DNA of 13,260 nt. Source: CAYFVR01 sp046541515 (GTDB lineage: Bacteria; Desulfobacterota; Desulfobacteria; Desulfobacterales; Desulfococcaceae). Positions 6,836 to 13,260 of the stretch are shown piece after piece. The translations under genes were made by a program, and so were the position numbers. The stretch lies in NCBI GenBank assembly GCA_046541515.1, contig JBKHDD010000138.1, forward strand, positions 1 to 13,260. Reading direction: 5' to 3'. Within the stretch, counting starts at the first letter, position 1. Every line of letters begins with the position of its first letter. Below the pieces are notes generated by a model. The model was given only the letters and a program-made list of their open reading frames with translations, did not search any database and had not been told where the DNA came from.

Positions 6836-6936
6836 GAAACACTCCTTGGGTAAAAGGGTTCGGCGGCGCCGCCCGATGGGCTCCGGGCCGGTTTCGGACG
6901 CGGCGGACCGACGATGCGCCGCCGGCATGGGGAATC

Positions 6937-6966
6937 TCTTTAGGGAAAAAAGCGGGGGAATGTCAA
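6937..6966 (-). promoter_or_regulatory. Possible promoter of FG-GAP gene
   Basis: Minus-strand TTGACA (6966-6961), an 18-base spacer and TAAAGA (6942-6937). The -35 is perfect and the -10 poor. It sits in the 161-base gap just after the GGDEF stop and would give a leader of about 95 bases. If real, the FG-GAP gene need not depend on readthrough. Confidence 0.4.
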
Positions 6967-6996
6967 ACGGAATTGGGGGCGGGCCGGGCTGGCGGA

Positions 6997-7935
6997 TCAG
7001 TCCCGGGGGCCTGCGGCGTCGTTCGCGAGAAAGGCGACCCGGTTGCGGCCGTTCTGCTTCGCGGCGAACATGGCCATGTCGGCCCGGCGCACGAAATTTT
7101 CGAGCGGTTCCCCGGTTCGGAATTCCGCGACGCCGATGCTGATCGTGATAAAGACCGGGTTCTCTCCGGCTTCGGGATGGAACGGCTCCTCGGTAACGGC
7201 CTCGCCGATGCGCTGGGCCACCCGCTCGGCCTCTTCTCCGTTGGTTTCCGGGAGAATGACGGTGAATTCCTCGCCGCCGTAGCGGTAGGCGGAATCCATG
7301 CTCCGCAGGCGGGACTGAATCACCTGGCCCATTTTGGAAAGGACGTTGTTGCCTTCCAGGTGCCCGTAGGTGTCGTTGAATCGTTTGAAATGGTCGATGT
7401 CCAACAGTAGAAGGGACAGCGGGCGGCGATAGCGGTGGCATCGGTCGGCTTCCGCCTTAAGCTCCTGATAGAAATGGCGGGCGTTGAAGAGCTTGGTCAG
7501 GTCGTCGGTAATGGCCAGTTTCTGGAGTTCCTTCTTTAGGTGCCGTTCCTTGAGAACCCGTTTGAGCCGCAGCAGCAATTCCTCGAACCGGACCGGTTTG
7601 AAGACGAAGTCGCTGGCGCCCTTGTTGATGACCTCTTCGTAGGAATAGTCGCCGCTGAAGCCGGTCATGACGATGATCTCGATGTCCCACTCGCCCTTGA
7701 TCCGTTCGGTCAACTCCAGCCCGTCCATGCCGGGCATCATGATGTCGGTGATGACGACGTCGACTTTTTGCTTGCGCAACAGGTCCAGGGCCTCTTCTCC
7801 GCTGGCGGCCATAAAGGAGGTGTAGCCCACGGTTTCCATGAACTCGTTCATGAGAAACCGGACGGTCGCGTCATCGTCCACCACCAGGATTTGGACGTCC
7901 TTATGGGAGGTTTCGAGCGACTCTTTTTCAAGCAT
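6997..7935 (-). CDS. Response regulator diguanylate cyclase (REC-GGDEF)
   Basis: A cytoplasmic two-component output protein predicted to make cyclic di-GMP from two GTP when phosphorylated. The 312-residue protein has a receiver domain at about 13-128 with acidic pocket Asp20-22, phospho-acceptor Asp64 (ITDIMMPGMDG), Thr91 and Lys113. A short coiled linker (about 128-142) leads into a GGDEF domain from LAITDDLTKLFN at 140. The active-site motif is GGEEF at 220-224. An RxxD inhibitory site (Arg211-Asp214) sits five residues before it, so product feedback control should be intact. No EAL domain is present. The ATG at 7935 starts just before the receiver domain with GGAAG eight bases upstream; the frame stays open upstream but would enter the promoter. 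No histidine kinase gene is adjacent, so it is an orphan regulator. It is divergent from lepA. Confidence 0.94.
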   Translation of the reverse strand: MLEKESLETSHKDVQILVVDDDATVRFLMNEFMETVGYTSFMAASGEEALDLLRKQKVDVVITDIMMPGMDGLELTERIKGEWDIEIIVMTGFSGDYSYEEVINKGASDFVFKPVRFEELLLRLKRVLKERHLKKELQKLAITDDLTKLFNARHFYQELKAEADRCHRYRRPLSLLLLDIDHFKRFNDTYGHLEGNNVLSKMGQVIQSRLRSMDSAYRYGGEEFTVILPETNGEEAERVAQRIGEAVTEEPFHPEAGENPVFITISIGVAEFRTGEPLENFVRRADMAMFAAKQNGRNRVAFLANDAAGPRD

Positions 7936-7962
7936 GGGTCGGCTTCCGGAATGCGGACAGGG

Positions 7963-7990
7963 TTGACATGGCCGCAGGCGTTCTGATAAT
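7963..7990 (+). promoter_or_regulatory. Sigma-70 promoter toward lepA
   Basis: TTGACA (7963-7968), a 16-base spacer and GATAAT (7985-7990), eleven of twelve consensus matches. Transcription should start near 7997, giving a leader of about 113 bases before lepA. It lies inside the leader of the divergent GGDEF gene. Confidence 0.65.
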
Positions 7991-8019
7991 AAAGGGCGGT
8001 AATTTCCAAGCAATTTTTA

Positions 8020-8048
8020 AATATATCCTCTTCGCTTCCGGGTGTCAA
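8020..8048 (-). promoter_or_regulatory. Sigma-70 promoter toward GGDEF gene
   Basis: On the minus strand TTGACA (8048-8043), a 17-base spacer and TATATT (8025-8020), eleven of twelve consensus matches with ideal spacing. Transcription should start near 8013 with a leader of about 78 bases. It lies inside the predicted leader of lepA. Confidence 0.68.
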
Positions 8049-8109
8049 CTCACTTTTCCGGGAAGCCGCCGGAACTACCGCGGCCACCTTTCGGCCGCAA
8101 CGAGTCTAA

Positions 8110-9909
8110 ATGAAACATATTCGAAATTTCAGCATCATCGCCCATATCGACCACGGCAAATCGACCCTGTCCGATCGGCTGATCCAGTCCACCGACATCG
8201 TCGCGGAGCGGGACTTTAAGGATCAGATTCTCGATACGATGGATATCGAGCGGGAGCGGGGCATCACCATCAAAAGCCAGACCATCTGCCTGCCCTATAC
8301 GGCGGCGGATGGCCGGCAGTACTACCTGAACCTCATCGACACGCCGGGCCACGTGGATTTCAGTTACGAGGTCTCCCGGGCGCTGGCCTCCTGCGAAGGC
8401 GCGCTGTTGCTGGTGGACGCCAGCCAAGGGGTTGAGGCCCAGACCCTGGCCAACCTGTATCTGGCCATGGAGCACGACCTGGAGATCATTCCGGTCATCA
8501 ACAAAATCGACCTGCCCTCGGCCGATATCGAGCGGGTGAAGGAGCAGATCGACGCGGACCTGGGCCTCGACCCGGACACGGCGGTGCTGGCCTCGGCCAA
8601 GGAGGGCATCGGCATCCAGGACGTGCTGGACGCCATCGTCAACCGTCTTCCGCCGCCCAAGGGCGATCCCGACGCGCCGCTGCGGGGCCTCATTTTCGAT
8701 TCCCACTACGACTCCTTTCGGGGAACCGTGGTCCACTTCCGGGTGTTCGACGGGACCGTCAAGGCCGGGGACACCATTCAGTTCATGTCCAACAAGGCCC
8801 GGTACAAGGTGGAAGAAGTCGGCTTCTTCCAGATTGCCCAGGTGCCCTGGAAATCGCTCTCCGCCGGGCAGGTGGGCTATCTGCTGGCCGGAATCAAAAC
8901 GGTCGGCGACATCTCCATCGGCGACACCATCACCCACCGCGACCGTCCCTGCGACCAGGCCATGCCCGGCTTCCGCGAAACCAAGCCGGTGGTGTTTTCC
9001 TCCATTTATCCGGTGGCCTCCGACGAATACCCGGAGCTGGCCGTCGCCCTGGAGAAGCTCAAGCTCAACGACGCGGCGCTCATTTACGAAAAGGACAGTT
9101 CCGCCGCCCTGGGCTTCGGCTTCCGCTGCGGATTCCTGGGACTGCTTCACCTGGAGGTGGTTCAGGAGCGTCTGGAGCGGGAATACGATCTTTCCCTCAT
9201 CATCACCGCGCCGTCGGTGGGCTACGAGCTGGTGCTGGCCGACGGCGAAACCGTCATCGTGGACAATCCGTCGCTGTTTCCCGATCCCGGCAACATCGAA
9301 ATCGCCCGGGAGCCCTTCATCCGAGCCACCATCATGGTGCCGGAACAGTACATGGGCGCGGTGATGAAGCTCTGCCTTAGCCGGCGAGGCATCAGCAAAA
9401 ACTACCAGTACATGAACAGCAACCGGATCGAGATGATCTTCGAGCTGCCGTTGGCCGAGGTGGTCTACGATTTCTACGACAAGCTGAAGTCGACCACCCA
9501 GGGCTACGGCTCCTTCGACTACGAGATCATCGAGTACCGGGACACCGAGCTGGTGAAACTGGACATTCTGATCAATGGCGAGCGGGTGGACGCCCTTTCC
9601 CAGCTGGTCCATCGCGAGCGGGCCGAAATGCGGGCCCGCCAGGCGGTGGAGGCGCTGAAGGACGAAATCCCCAAGCAGATGTTCAAAATCGCCATCCAGG
9701 GCGCCATCGGGGCGAAGATCATCGCCCGTTCCACCGTTTCCGCCTACCGCAAGGACGTGACCGCCAAATGTTACGGCGGCGACATCAGCCGGAAACGAAA
9801 ACTGCTGGAAAAACAGAAAAAGGGGAAAAAGCGGATGAAGATGGTGGGCAAGGTCATGCTCCCGCAGTCCGCCTTTCTCTCGGTCCTCAAGGCCGAAAGC
9901 AACGATTGA
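8110..9909 (+). CDS. lepA: Elongation factor 4 (LepA), ribosome-associated GTPase
   Basis: EF4/LepA is a translational GTPase that acts on the ribosome in initiation or back-translocation and is nearly universal in bacteria. The 599-residue length is standard. GTPase motifs are all present: G1 AHIDHGKST at 11-19, switch I RERGITI at 48-54, G3 DTPGH at 77-81 with the conserved His81, and G4 NKID at 131-134. The C-terminal region (YRKDVTAKCYGGDISRKRKLLEKQ) is the LepA-specific tail. The ribosome-binding site is weak (only a GAG a few bases before the ATG), but the first residues MKHIRNFSIIAHIDHG match the family start exactly. It is not next to lepB here; instead leuC follows after 55 bases with no terminator between, so readthrough into the leucine genes is likely. 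Confidence 0.97.
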   Translation: MKHIRNFSIIAHIDHGKSTLSDRLIQSTDIVAERDFKDQILDTMDIERERGITIKSQTICLPYTAADGRQYYLNLIDTPGHVDFSYEVSRALASCEGALLLVDASQGVEAQTLANLYLAMEHDLEIIPVINKIDLPSADIERVKEQIDADLGLDPDTAVLASAKEGIGIQDVLDAIVNRLPPPKGDPDAPLRGLIFDSHYDSFRGTVVHFRVFDGTVKAGDTIQFMSNKARYKVEEVGFFQIAQVPWKSLSAGQVGYLLAGIKTVGDISIGDTITHRDRPCDQAMPGFRETKPVVFSSIYPVASDEYPELAVALEKLKLNDAALIYEKDSSAALGFGFRCGFLGLLHLEVVQERLEREYDLSLIITAPSVGYELVLADGETVIVDNPSLFPDPGNIEIAREPFIRATIMVPEQYMGAVMKLCLSRRGISKNYQYMNSNRIEMIFELPLAEVVYDFYDKLKSTTQGYGSFDYEIIEYRDTELVKLDILINGERVDALSQLVHRERAEMRARQAVEALKDEIPKQMFKIAIQGAIGAKIIARSTVSAYRKDVTAKCYGGDISRKRKLLEKQKKGKKRMKMVGKVMLPQSAFLSVLKAESND

Positions 9910-9964
9910 CCTTCGCGACGCCCCCTCCCGCAGGCCCGCGCACCACTAAAAAGGAGATCCCGAC

Positions 9965-11230
9965 ATGGGAATGACCATCACCGAGAAAATCTTGGCCGCC
10001 CACGCCGGAATGGATCGGGTTCGCCCCGGCGACCTGATCAACGCCCGGGTGGACGTGGCCCTGGGCAACGACATTACCGCCCCCATCGCCATTCGCAAGT
10101 TTCGCGAAAGCGGCGCGACCCGGGTCTTCGACCGGGATCGGGTGATCCTCGTCCCCGACCATTTCGTCCCCAACAAGGACATCGCCTCGGCCATGCAGGC
10201 CAAGACGGTCCGGGAGTTCGCCCATGAGCAGGAGCTGACCCATTTTTACGACGGCGGCGAAATGGGCGTGGAGCACGCCCTGCTGCCGGAAAAGGGGCTG
10301 GTGGTTCCCGGCGATCTGGTCATCGGCGCCGATTCCCACACCTGCACCTACGGCGGCATCGGCGCCTTTTCCACCGGCGTGGGCTCCACCGACCTGGCCG
10401 CCGCCATGGTCACCGGCGAGGTCTGGCTCAAGACGCCGGAATCCATCAAGTTCGTTTTCGAGGGAACCATGCCCGAGTGGGTGGAGGGCAAGGACCTGAT
10501 CCTCTACGCCATCGGCGACATCGGGGTGGACGGCGCGCTGTACCAAGCCATGGAGTTCACCGGCCCGGTGATCGAATCCCTGAGCGTGGAGGGGCGGCTG
10601 ACCATGGCCAACATGGCCATCGAAGCCGGCGGCAAAAACGGGATCATCGCGCCCGACGCGACGACGGAGGCCTACGTCTCCGGGCGGGCCATCCGGCCCT
10701 ACACCAACTACGCCAGCGACCCCGACGCGGAATACGCACGGGTCGTCACCTACGACGCGGGCAAGATCGAACCCCAGGTGGCCTTTCCCCACCTGCCCGA
10801 GAACACACGGGGCATCGGCGAGGCGGGCAACGTGCCGCTGGATCAGGCGGTCATCGGCTCCTGCACCAACGGCCGCATCGAGGATTTGCGCTCCGCCGCG
10901 CGGATTTTGAAGGGCCGGAAGGTGGCCAAGGGGATGCGGCTGCTGATCATCCCGGCGACCCCCCACATCTACCAGACCGCGCTGAAGGAAGGGCTCATGG
11001 AGATTTTCGCCGAATGCGGCGCCATCATCAGCCCGCCCACCTGCGGCCCCTGCCTGGGCGGCCACATGGGCATCCTGGCCCAGGGCGAGCGGGCGGTGGC
11101 CACCACCAACCGGAACTTCGTCGGCCGCATGGGCCATCCGGAAAGCGAGGTCTACCTGTCCAACCCATCCGTGGCGGCGGCATCGGCGATCCTGGGCCGT
11201 TTGGCCGGACCGGCCGAAGTGATGGGCTGA
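9965..11230 (+). CDS. leuC: 3-isopropylmalate dehydratase large subunit
   Basis: The [4Fe-4S] subunit of isopropylmalate isomerase, second step of leucine synthesis, converting 2-isopropylmalate to 3-isopropylmalate. The 421-residue protein is the short type found in archaea and many anaerobes, rather than the longer (about 465-residue) type of enteric bacteria. Cluster ligands are Cys300 (GSCTNGR), Cys360 and Cys363 (PTCGPCLGG). Other aconitase-family landmarks are GADSHTCTYGG at 121-131 and TTNRNFVGRMG at 380-390. The ATG at 9965 has AAGGAG nine bases upstream; the upstream spacing and family N-terminus agree. The partner leuD follows after 109 bases. Short LeuC proteins share ancestry with homoaconitase, so a related substrate cannot be fully excluded, but isopropylmalate is the default. 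Confidence 0.93.
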   Translation: MGMTITEKILAAHAGMDRVRPGDLINARVDVALGNDITAPIAIRKFRESGATRVFDRDRVILVPDHFVPNKDIASAMQAKTVREFAHEQELTHFYDGGEMGVEHALLPEKGLVVPGDLVIGADSHTCTYGGIGAFSTGVGSTDLAAAMVTGEVWLKTPESIKFVFEGTMPEWVEGKDLILYAIGDIGVDGALYQAMEFTGPVIESLSVEGRLTMANMAIEAGGKNGIIAPDATTEAYVSGRAIRPYTNYASDPDAEYARVVTYDAGKIEPQVAFPHLPENTRGIGEAGNVPLDQAVIGSCTNGRIEDLRSAARILKGRKVAKGMRLLIIPATPHIYQTALKEGLMEIFAECGAIISPPTCGPCLGGHMGILAQGERAVATTNRNFVGRMGHPESEVYLSNPSVAAASAILGRLAGPAEVMG

Positions 11231-11339
11231 GTTTCGGCGTAGATTCGACGCCCGGTCCTTCATTTGGCGAAGAAATCCCGACTCCGGCCGGATGAACGCA
11301 GGCCAATTTCCGGACGGAAGACTCGGAAAGGAAACGGAT

Positions 11340-11837
11340 ATGCACATCAGCGGAAAAATCTGGAAATTCGGGGACGACGTGGACACCGACCTGATCATCC
11401 CCGCCCGCTACCTGAACACCAGCGAACCGGCCGAGCTGGCCAAGCACTGCATGGAAGACGCCGACCCCTCGTTCGCCGAAAAGGTGAGCGAGGGGGACAT
11501 CATCGTGGGCGGCAAGAATTTTGGCTGCGGCTCTTCCCGGGAGCACGCGCCCATCGCCATCAAGGCCGCGGGCGTGGCCTGCGTGGTGGCCCGGAGCTTC
11601 GCCCGTATTTTCTACCGGAACGCCTTCAACATGGGCCTGCCCATTTTGGAGTGCGACGCCGCCGACCAGTTCCAGACCGGCGACACCCTCAAGGTGGACC
11701 TGGACGCCGGCGAGATCATCCACGAAGAGACCGGCGAACGCCACGAAACCCGCCCCATCCCGCCCTTCATGCAGGAGCTGGTCAAGGCCGGCGGCCTCAT
11801 GCCCTACATCCAGAAACGGATCGAAGCCAAGGGATAG
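11340..11837 (+). CDS. leuD: 3-isopropylmalate dehydratase small subunit
   Basis: Swivel-domain subunit that completes the LeuCD active site. The protein has 165 residues, typical of the short two-subunit type. GDDVDTDLIIPARYLNT at 11-27 and GKNFGCGSSREHAP at 58-71 are the substrate-binding and phosphate-loop-like family blocks. The residue after YL in the specificity loop is Asn26 (YLNT), a common bacterial form. The start is the ATG at 11340, preceded by AAGGA with seven-base spacing; an in-frame ATG at 11292 would add 16 residues that do not look like the family. The 109-base gap after leuC is longer than usual for this pair and holds no feature I can name. A strong terminator follows. leuA and leuB are not in the window. 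Confidence 0.93.
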   Translation: MHISGKIWKFGDDVDTDLIIPARYLNTSEPAELAKHCMEDADPSFAEKVSEGDIIVGGKNFGCGSSREHAPIAIKAAGVACVVARSFARIFYRNAFNMGLPILECDAADQFQTGDTLKVDLDAGEIIHEETGERHETRPIPPFMQELVKAGGLMPYIQKRIEAKG

Positions 11838-11864
11838 AGCGCGGTTTCATCTCCACAAAATGTG

Positions 11865-11909
11865 AAGCCCCGACGCGGCCTGGATGGCGGCGCCGGGGTT
11901 TTCATTTTT
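11865..11909 (+). terminator. Intrinsic terminator after leuD
   Basis: Long GC-rich hairpin with outer stem AAGCCCCG / CGGGGTTT, continuing through CGC/GCG and GCC/GGC pairs with two mismatches, followed by a T-rich tail (TTTTCATTTTT). It begins 28 bases after the leuD stop and closes the lepA-leuCD transcription unit. Confidence 0.85.
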
Positions 11910-12293
11910 AATAACCAATAAACAAAGCCATTTTACAATAGAATAGGATTTGAGCCAATGGTAAAGCTAAGTGATTTGGTTGGTTTAACCATACAGATGG
12001 CAAAAAACTACAAGAATGCGCACAAATTGAATTTGAGAATAAACTGTTTTGAGTATATATAATAATTATTATTTTTAAATCAAAAATATATCAAATCTCA
12101 ATGGGGCAAGATTGAAATTAAAATTCGGATTTCAGCCACCGGCATTTTGGACTGAAATTTTCCCCCTCCTTCGGCCTGTCCGGTTGCTCCGTAAGACGAC
12201 AACGTAAAGCCTCCGAAAAGTTTCTCTCCGTGAAAAAAATTTCCCTTTGAAATAAAAGCCTTCCGATCGTTTAACAAAAATCTAACCCAGTTT

Positions 12294-12309
12294 TGTGATT
12301 TGTTTCACA
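12294..12309. promoter_or_regulatory. Perfect CRP-type binding site
   Basis: TGTGATTTGTTTCACA matches the CRP core TGTGA-N6-TCACA at all ten fixed positions. It lies 150 bases before the start codon at 12459. With the -10-like TATTAT at 12361-12366, the centre would be about 70 bases before the start point, a usual distance for an activating CRP-family site. Confidence 0.6.
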
Positions 12310-12360
12310 TGCGAGAGTTCCGCCTCGCCGATATGAAGGGCTTCAAACAGGGATGATTTT

Positions 12361-12366
12361 TATTAT
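12361..12366 (+). promoter_or_regulatory. Candidate -10 box TATTAT
   Basis: TATTAT matches five of six consensus positions. No TTGACA-like -35 is found 16-18 bases upstream (GGGCTT at a 17-base spacer), as expected for an activator-dependent promoter. It would give a leader of about 85 bases before the gene at 12459. Confidence 0.35.
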
Positions 12367-12458
12367 AGATTTGATCGGGAGGTTTTTTGGGCTTCCGCCT
12401 TCACCGTTTCCTTCGGGTCTTGGGGAAAAGAGACACCGACTTCTTTCGGAGTGGAAAA

Positions 12459-13260
12459 ATGAGAAAACGTGTCGTTGGGATGTTCTTGTTTTTATCCATG
12501 GCCTTCCCGTTTCCCATGTCGTCGGCCATGGCGGAAACGCTGTATCGGGAAGACTTCGGTTCGCCCGGGACCCTGGAGGAACTGGGCTTTGCCGAGATGA
12601 CGAACTTCGGCAAGGACGAGGCGAACGGCCACGCGGTCGCGGGGATCGGCGGCGATCCGGCCGGCACGGTGTCCCATTTCACCAAGACCGTTTCCGGGAA
12701 AAAAGAGAAGACCGCTCCCCTCGCCGTCCAGTGGCGAGTGAATCTGCAAACCGACGTCGCCTTTGGGCCGGGGGAAATGGAACATCTTTTCTCCGTCCAC
12801 GGGGATCCGGATTTTTTGGGGTCCGCGGAGTACACGCTTTCCCTCATGTCCGCCCGGGACGGGCTGGGGCCGTTCGTTTCCATGGAATTGAAAAACCGGC
12901 CGGGCGGGGACGTGTTGGCGATCGGCCGGTTGGATGGTTCTTTGCCCGGGTTTTCCTGGGTGACGTTCCGCATGGAATTCCATCCCGCCGCCGGGGGTTT
13001 CGAAGAGATCAAGCTGTTGGTGGACCTGGGGGACGGGAACGGCTTGGTGGAAAAGTTGAGCGCGGCGGGGGGCGGTTACGTTTCGGCATCCCTTCTGGAT
13101 TACCCCCTCATGAATTTGAGGTTCATTTTCACCCACCTGCCGTCCACGGCGATTTTCTTCGACGATCTGAAGGTGGTTGGCGGCGGGGATTCCGTTCCGG
13201 AGACCGGGACGGCCACCTATTTCTACGACGCGCTGGAACGGCTGGACAACCGCTCCTTCG
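12459..13260 (+). CDS. Secreted protein, partial (runs off right edge)
   Basis: An open frame of 267 codons with no stop before the window ends, so the protein is longer than seen. GGAG lies seven bases before the ATG. Residues 1-25 form a Sec signal peptide (RKR, a hydrophobic stretch, cleavage after AMA at 23-25). The mature part opens LYREDFGSPGTLEELGF and reaches FFDDLKV at 233-239. A DF-opening with an FFDDLKV ending is the usual frame of a concanavalin/LamG-like jelly-roll domain, here about residues 27-240. Directly after it, TATYFYDALERLDNR at 251-265 resembles the start of an RHS/YD repeat, so the unseen part might be an RHS-type shell; this is speculative. It stands alone downstream of a terminator, an A/T-rich region and a CRP-like site, so it is probably its own unit. 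Confidence 0.75.
   Translation, partial: MRKRVVGMFLFLSMAFPFPMSSAMAETLYREDFGSPGTLEELGFAEMTNFGKDEANGHAVAGIGGDPAGTVSHFTKTVSGKKEKTAPLAVQWRVNLQTDVAFGPGEMEHLFSVHGDPDFLGSAEYTLSLMSARDGLGPFVSMELKNRPGGDVLAIGRLDGSLPGFSWVTFRMEFHPAAGGFEEIKLLVDLGDGNGLVEKLSAAGGGYVSASLLDYPLMNLRFIFTHLPSTAIFFDDLKVVGGGDSVPETGTATYFYDALERLDNRSF

Larger units (their letters stand above)
11910..12458. other. A/T-rich intergenic region before secreted-protein gene
   Basis: A 549-base stretch with no convincing gene. It is strikingly A/T-rich: 27 of 120 bases are G or C at 12001-12120, against GC-rich neighbours. It holds a perfect 14-base palindrome ATAATAATTATTAT (12059-12072) and an inverted repeat ATTTCAG (12129-12135) / CTGAAAT (12152-12158). 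A 34-codon open frame (11958-12062, AGGA nine bases upstream) is possible but unsupported. From about 12290 it carries what looks like the control region of the downstream gene. Confidence 0.6.

Noticed and set aside
5363..6853. 496-codon plus-strand frame opposite the FG-GAP gene
   Set aside because: The minus-strand frame has a signal peptide, five calcium-loop repeats and a strong ribosome-binding site; the plus frame has none of these.
8050..9612. Long open frame (520 codons) on the minus strand opposite lepA
   Set aside because: lepA is unmistakable on the plus strand; the antisense frame is Val/Gly/His-rich shadow coding caused by GC-biased third positions.
9887..11398. Long open frame (503 codons) on the minus strand opposite leuC
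   Set aside because: It mirrors leuC codon bias, has no recognisable domain or ribosome-binding site and overlaps lepA and leuD.
12190..12240. Cyclic di-GMP (GEMM) riboswitch-like fragment ACGTAAAGCC
   Set aside because: Only a short stretch resembles the GACGCAAAGCC core; the second helix and the tetraloop/receptor parts cannot be found nearby.

Overview
The window looks like chromosomal DNA from a GC-rich anaerobic bacterium, most likely a Desulfobacterota (former deltaproteobacterial) lineage. This is inferred from gene content, not from a marker-gene comparison. The pointers are a glutaconate-CoA-transferase-type enzyme next to methylmalonyl-CoA epimerase, a short two-subunit LeuCD of the anaerobe/archaeal type, an FG-GAP envelope protein, a GGDEF response regulator and GTAG-headed REP palindromes. 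There is no rRNA, tRNA, CRISPR array, transposase or phage gene.

Left part, minus strand (101-3353): a TetR-family regulator, the A and B subunits of a family I CoA-transferase, a 306-base gap holding three REP-type palindromes, then methylmalonyl-CoA epimerase. All read the same way with good ribosome-binding sites. I read this as an operon for activating an organic acid and feeding methylmalonyl/propionyl-CoA metabolism, probably controlled by its own TetR repressor. Two 5-3-5 palindromes and a possible promoter lie upstream of the regulator.

Middle part (3907-7935): a lipoprotein gene on the plus strand converges, across a strong bidirectional hairpin terminator, on a minus-strand gene for a secreted FG-GAP/VCBS propeller protein. 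Both proteins seem to carry a related alpha/beta domain of the CsgG/FlgT/TolB-N kind, which suggests linked envelope functions. Upstream of the FG-GAP gene lies a REC-GGDEF response regulator with intact phosphorylation, active-site and inhibitory-site motifs.

Right part, plus strand: lepA (EF4), leuC and leuD run in series and end at a clear intrinsic terminator. The lepA and GGDEF genes are divergent. Their best sigma-70 promoters, both with perfect TTGACA boxes, are placed so that the two RNAs should overlap at their 5' ends. After the leuD terminator GC content drops sharply (27 G/C of 120 bases at 12001-12120) in a gene-poor stretch. This stretch holds a perfect CRP-type site, TGTGA-N6-TCACA, upstream of a secreted protein that runs off the right edge.

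I found no wholly new multi-gene system. The observations most worth following are the overlapping face-to-face promoters, the perfect CRP-like site in front of a large secreted protein, the paired envelope proteins, and the covarying REP palindromes inside the CoA-transferase/epimerase operon.
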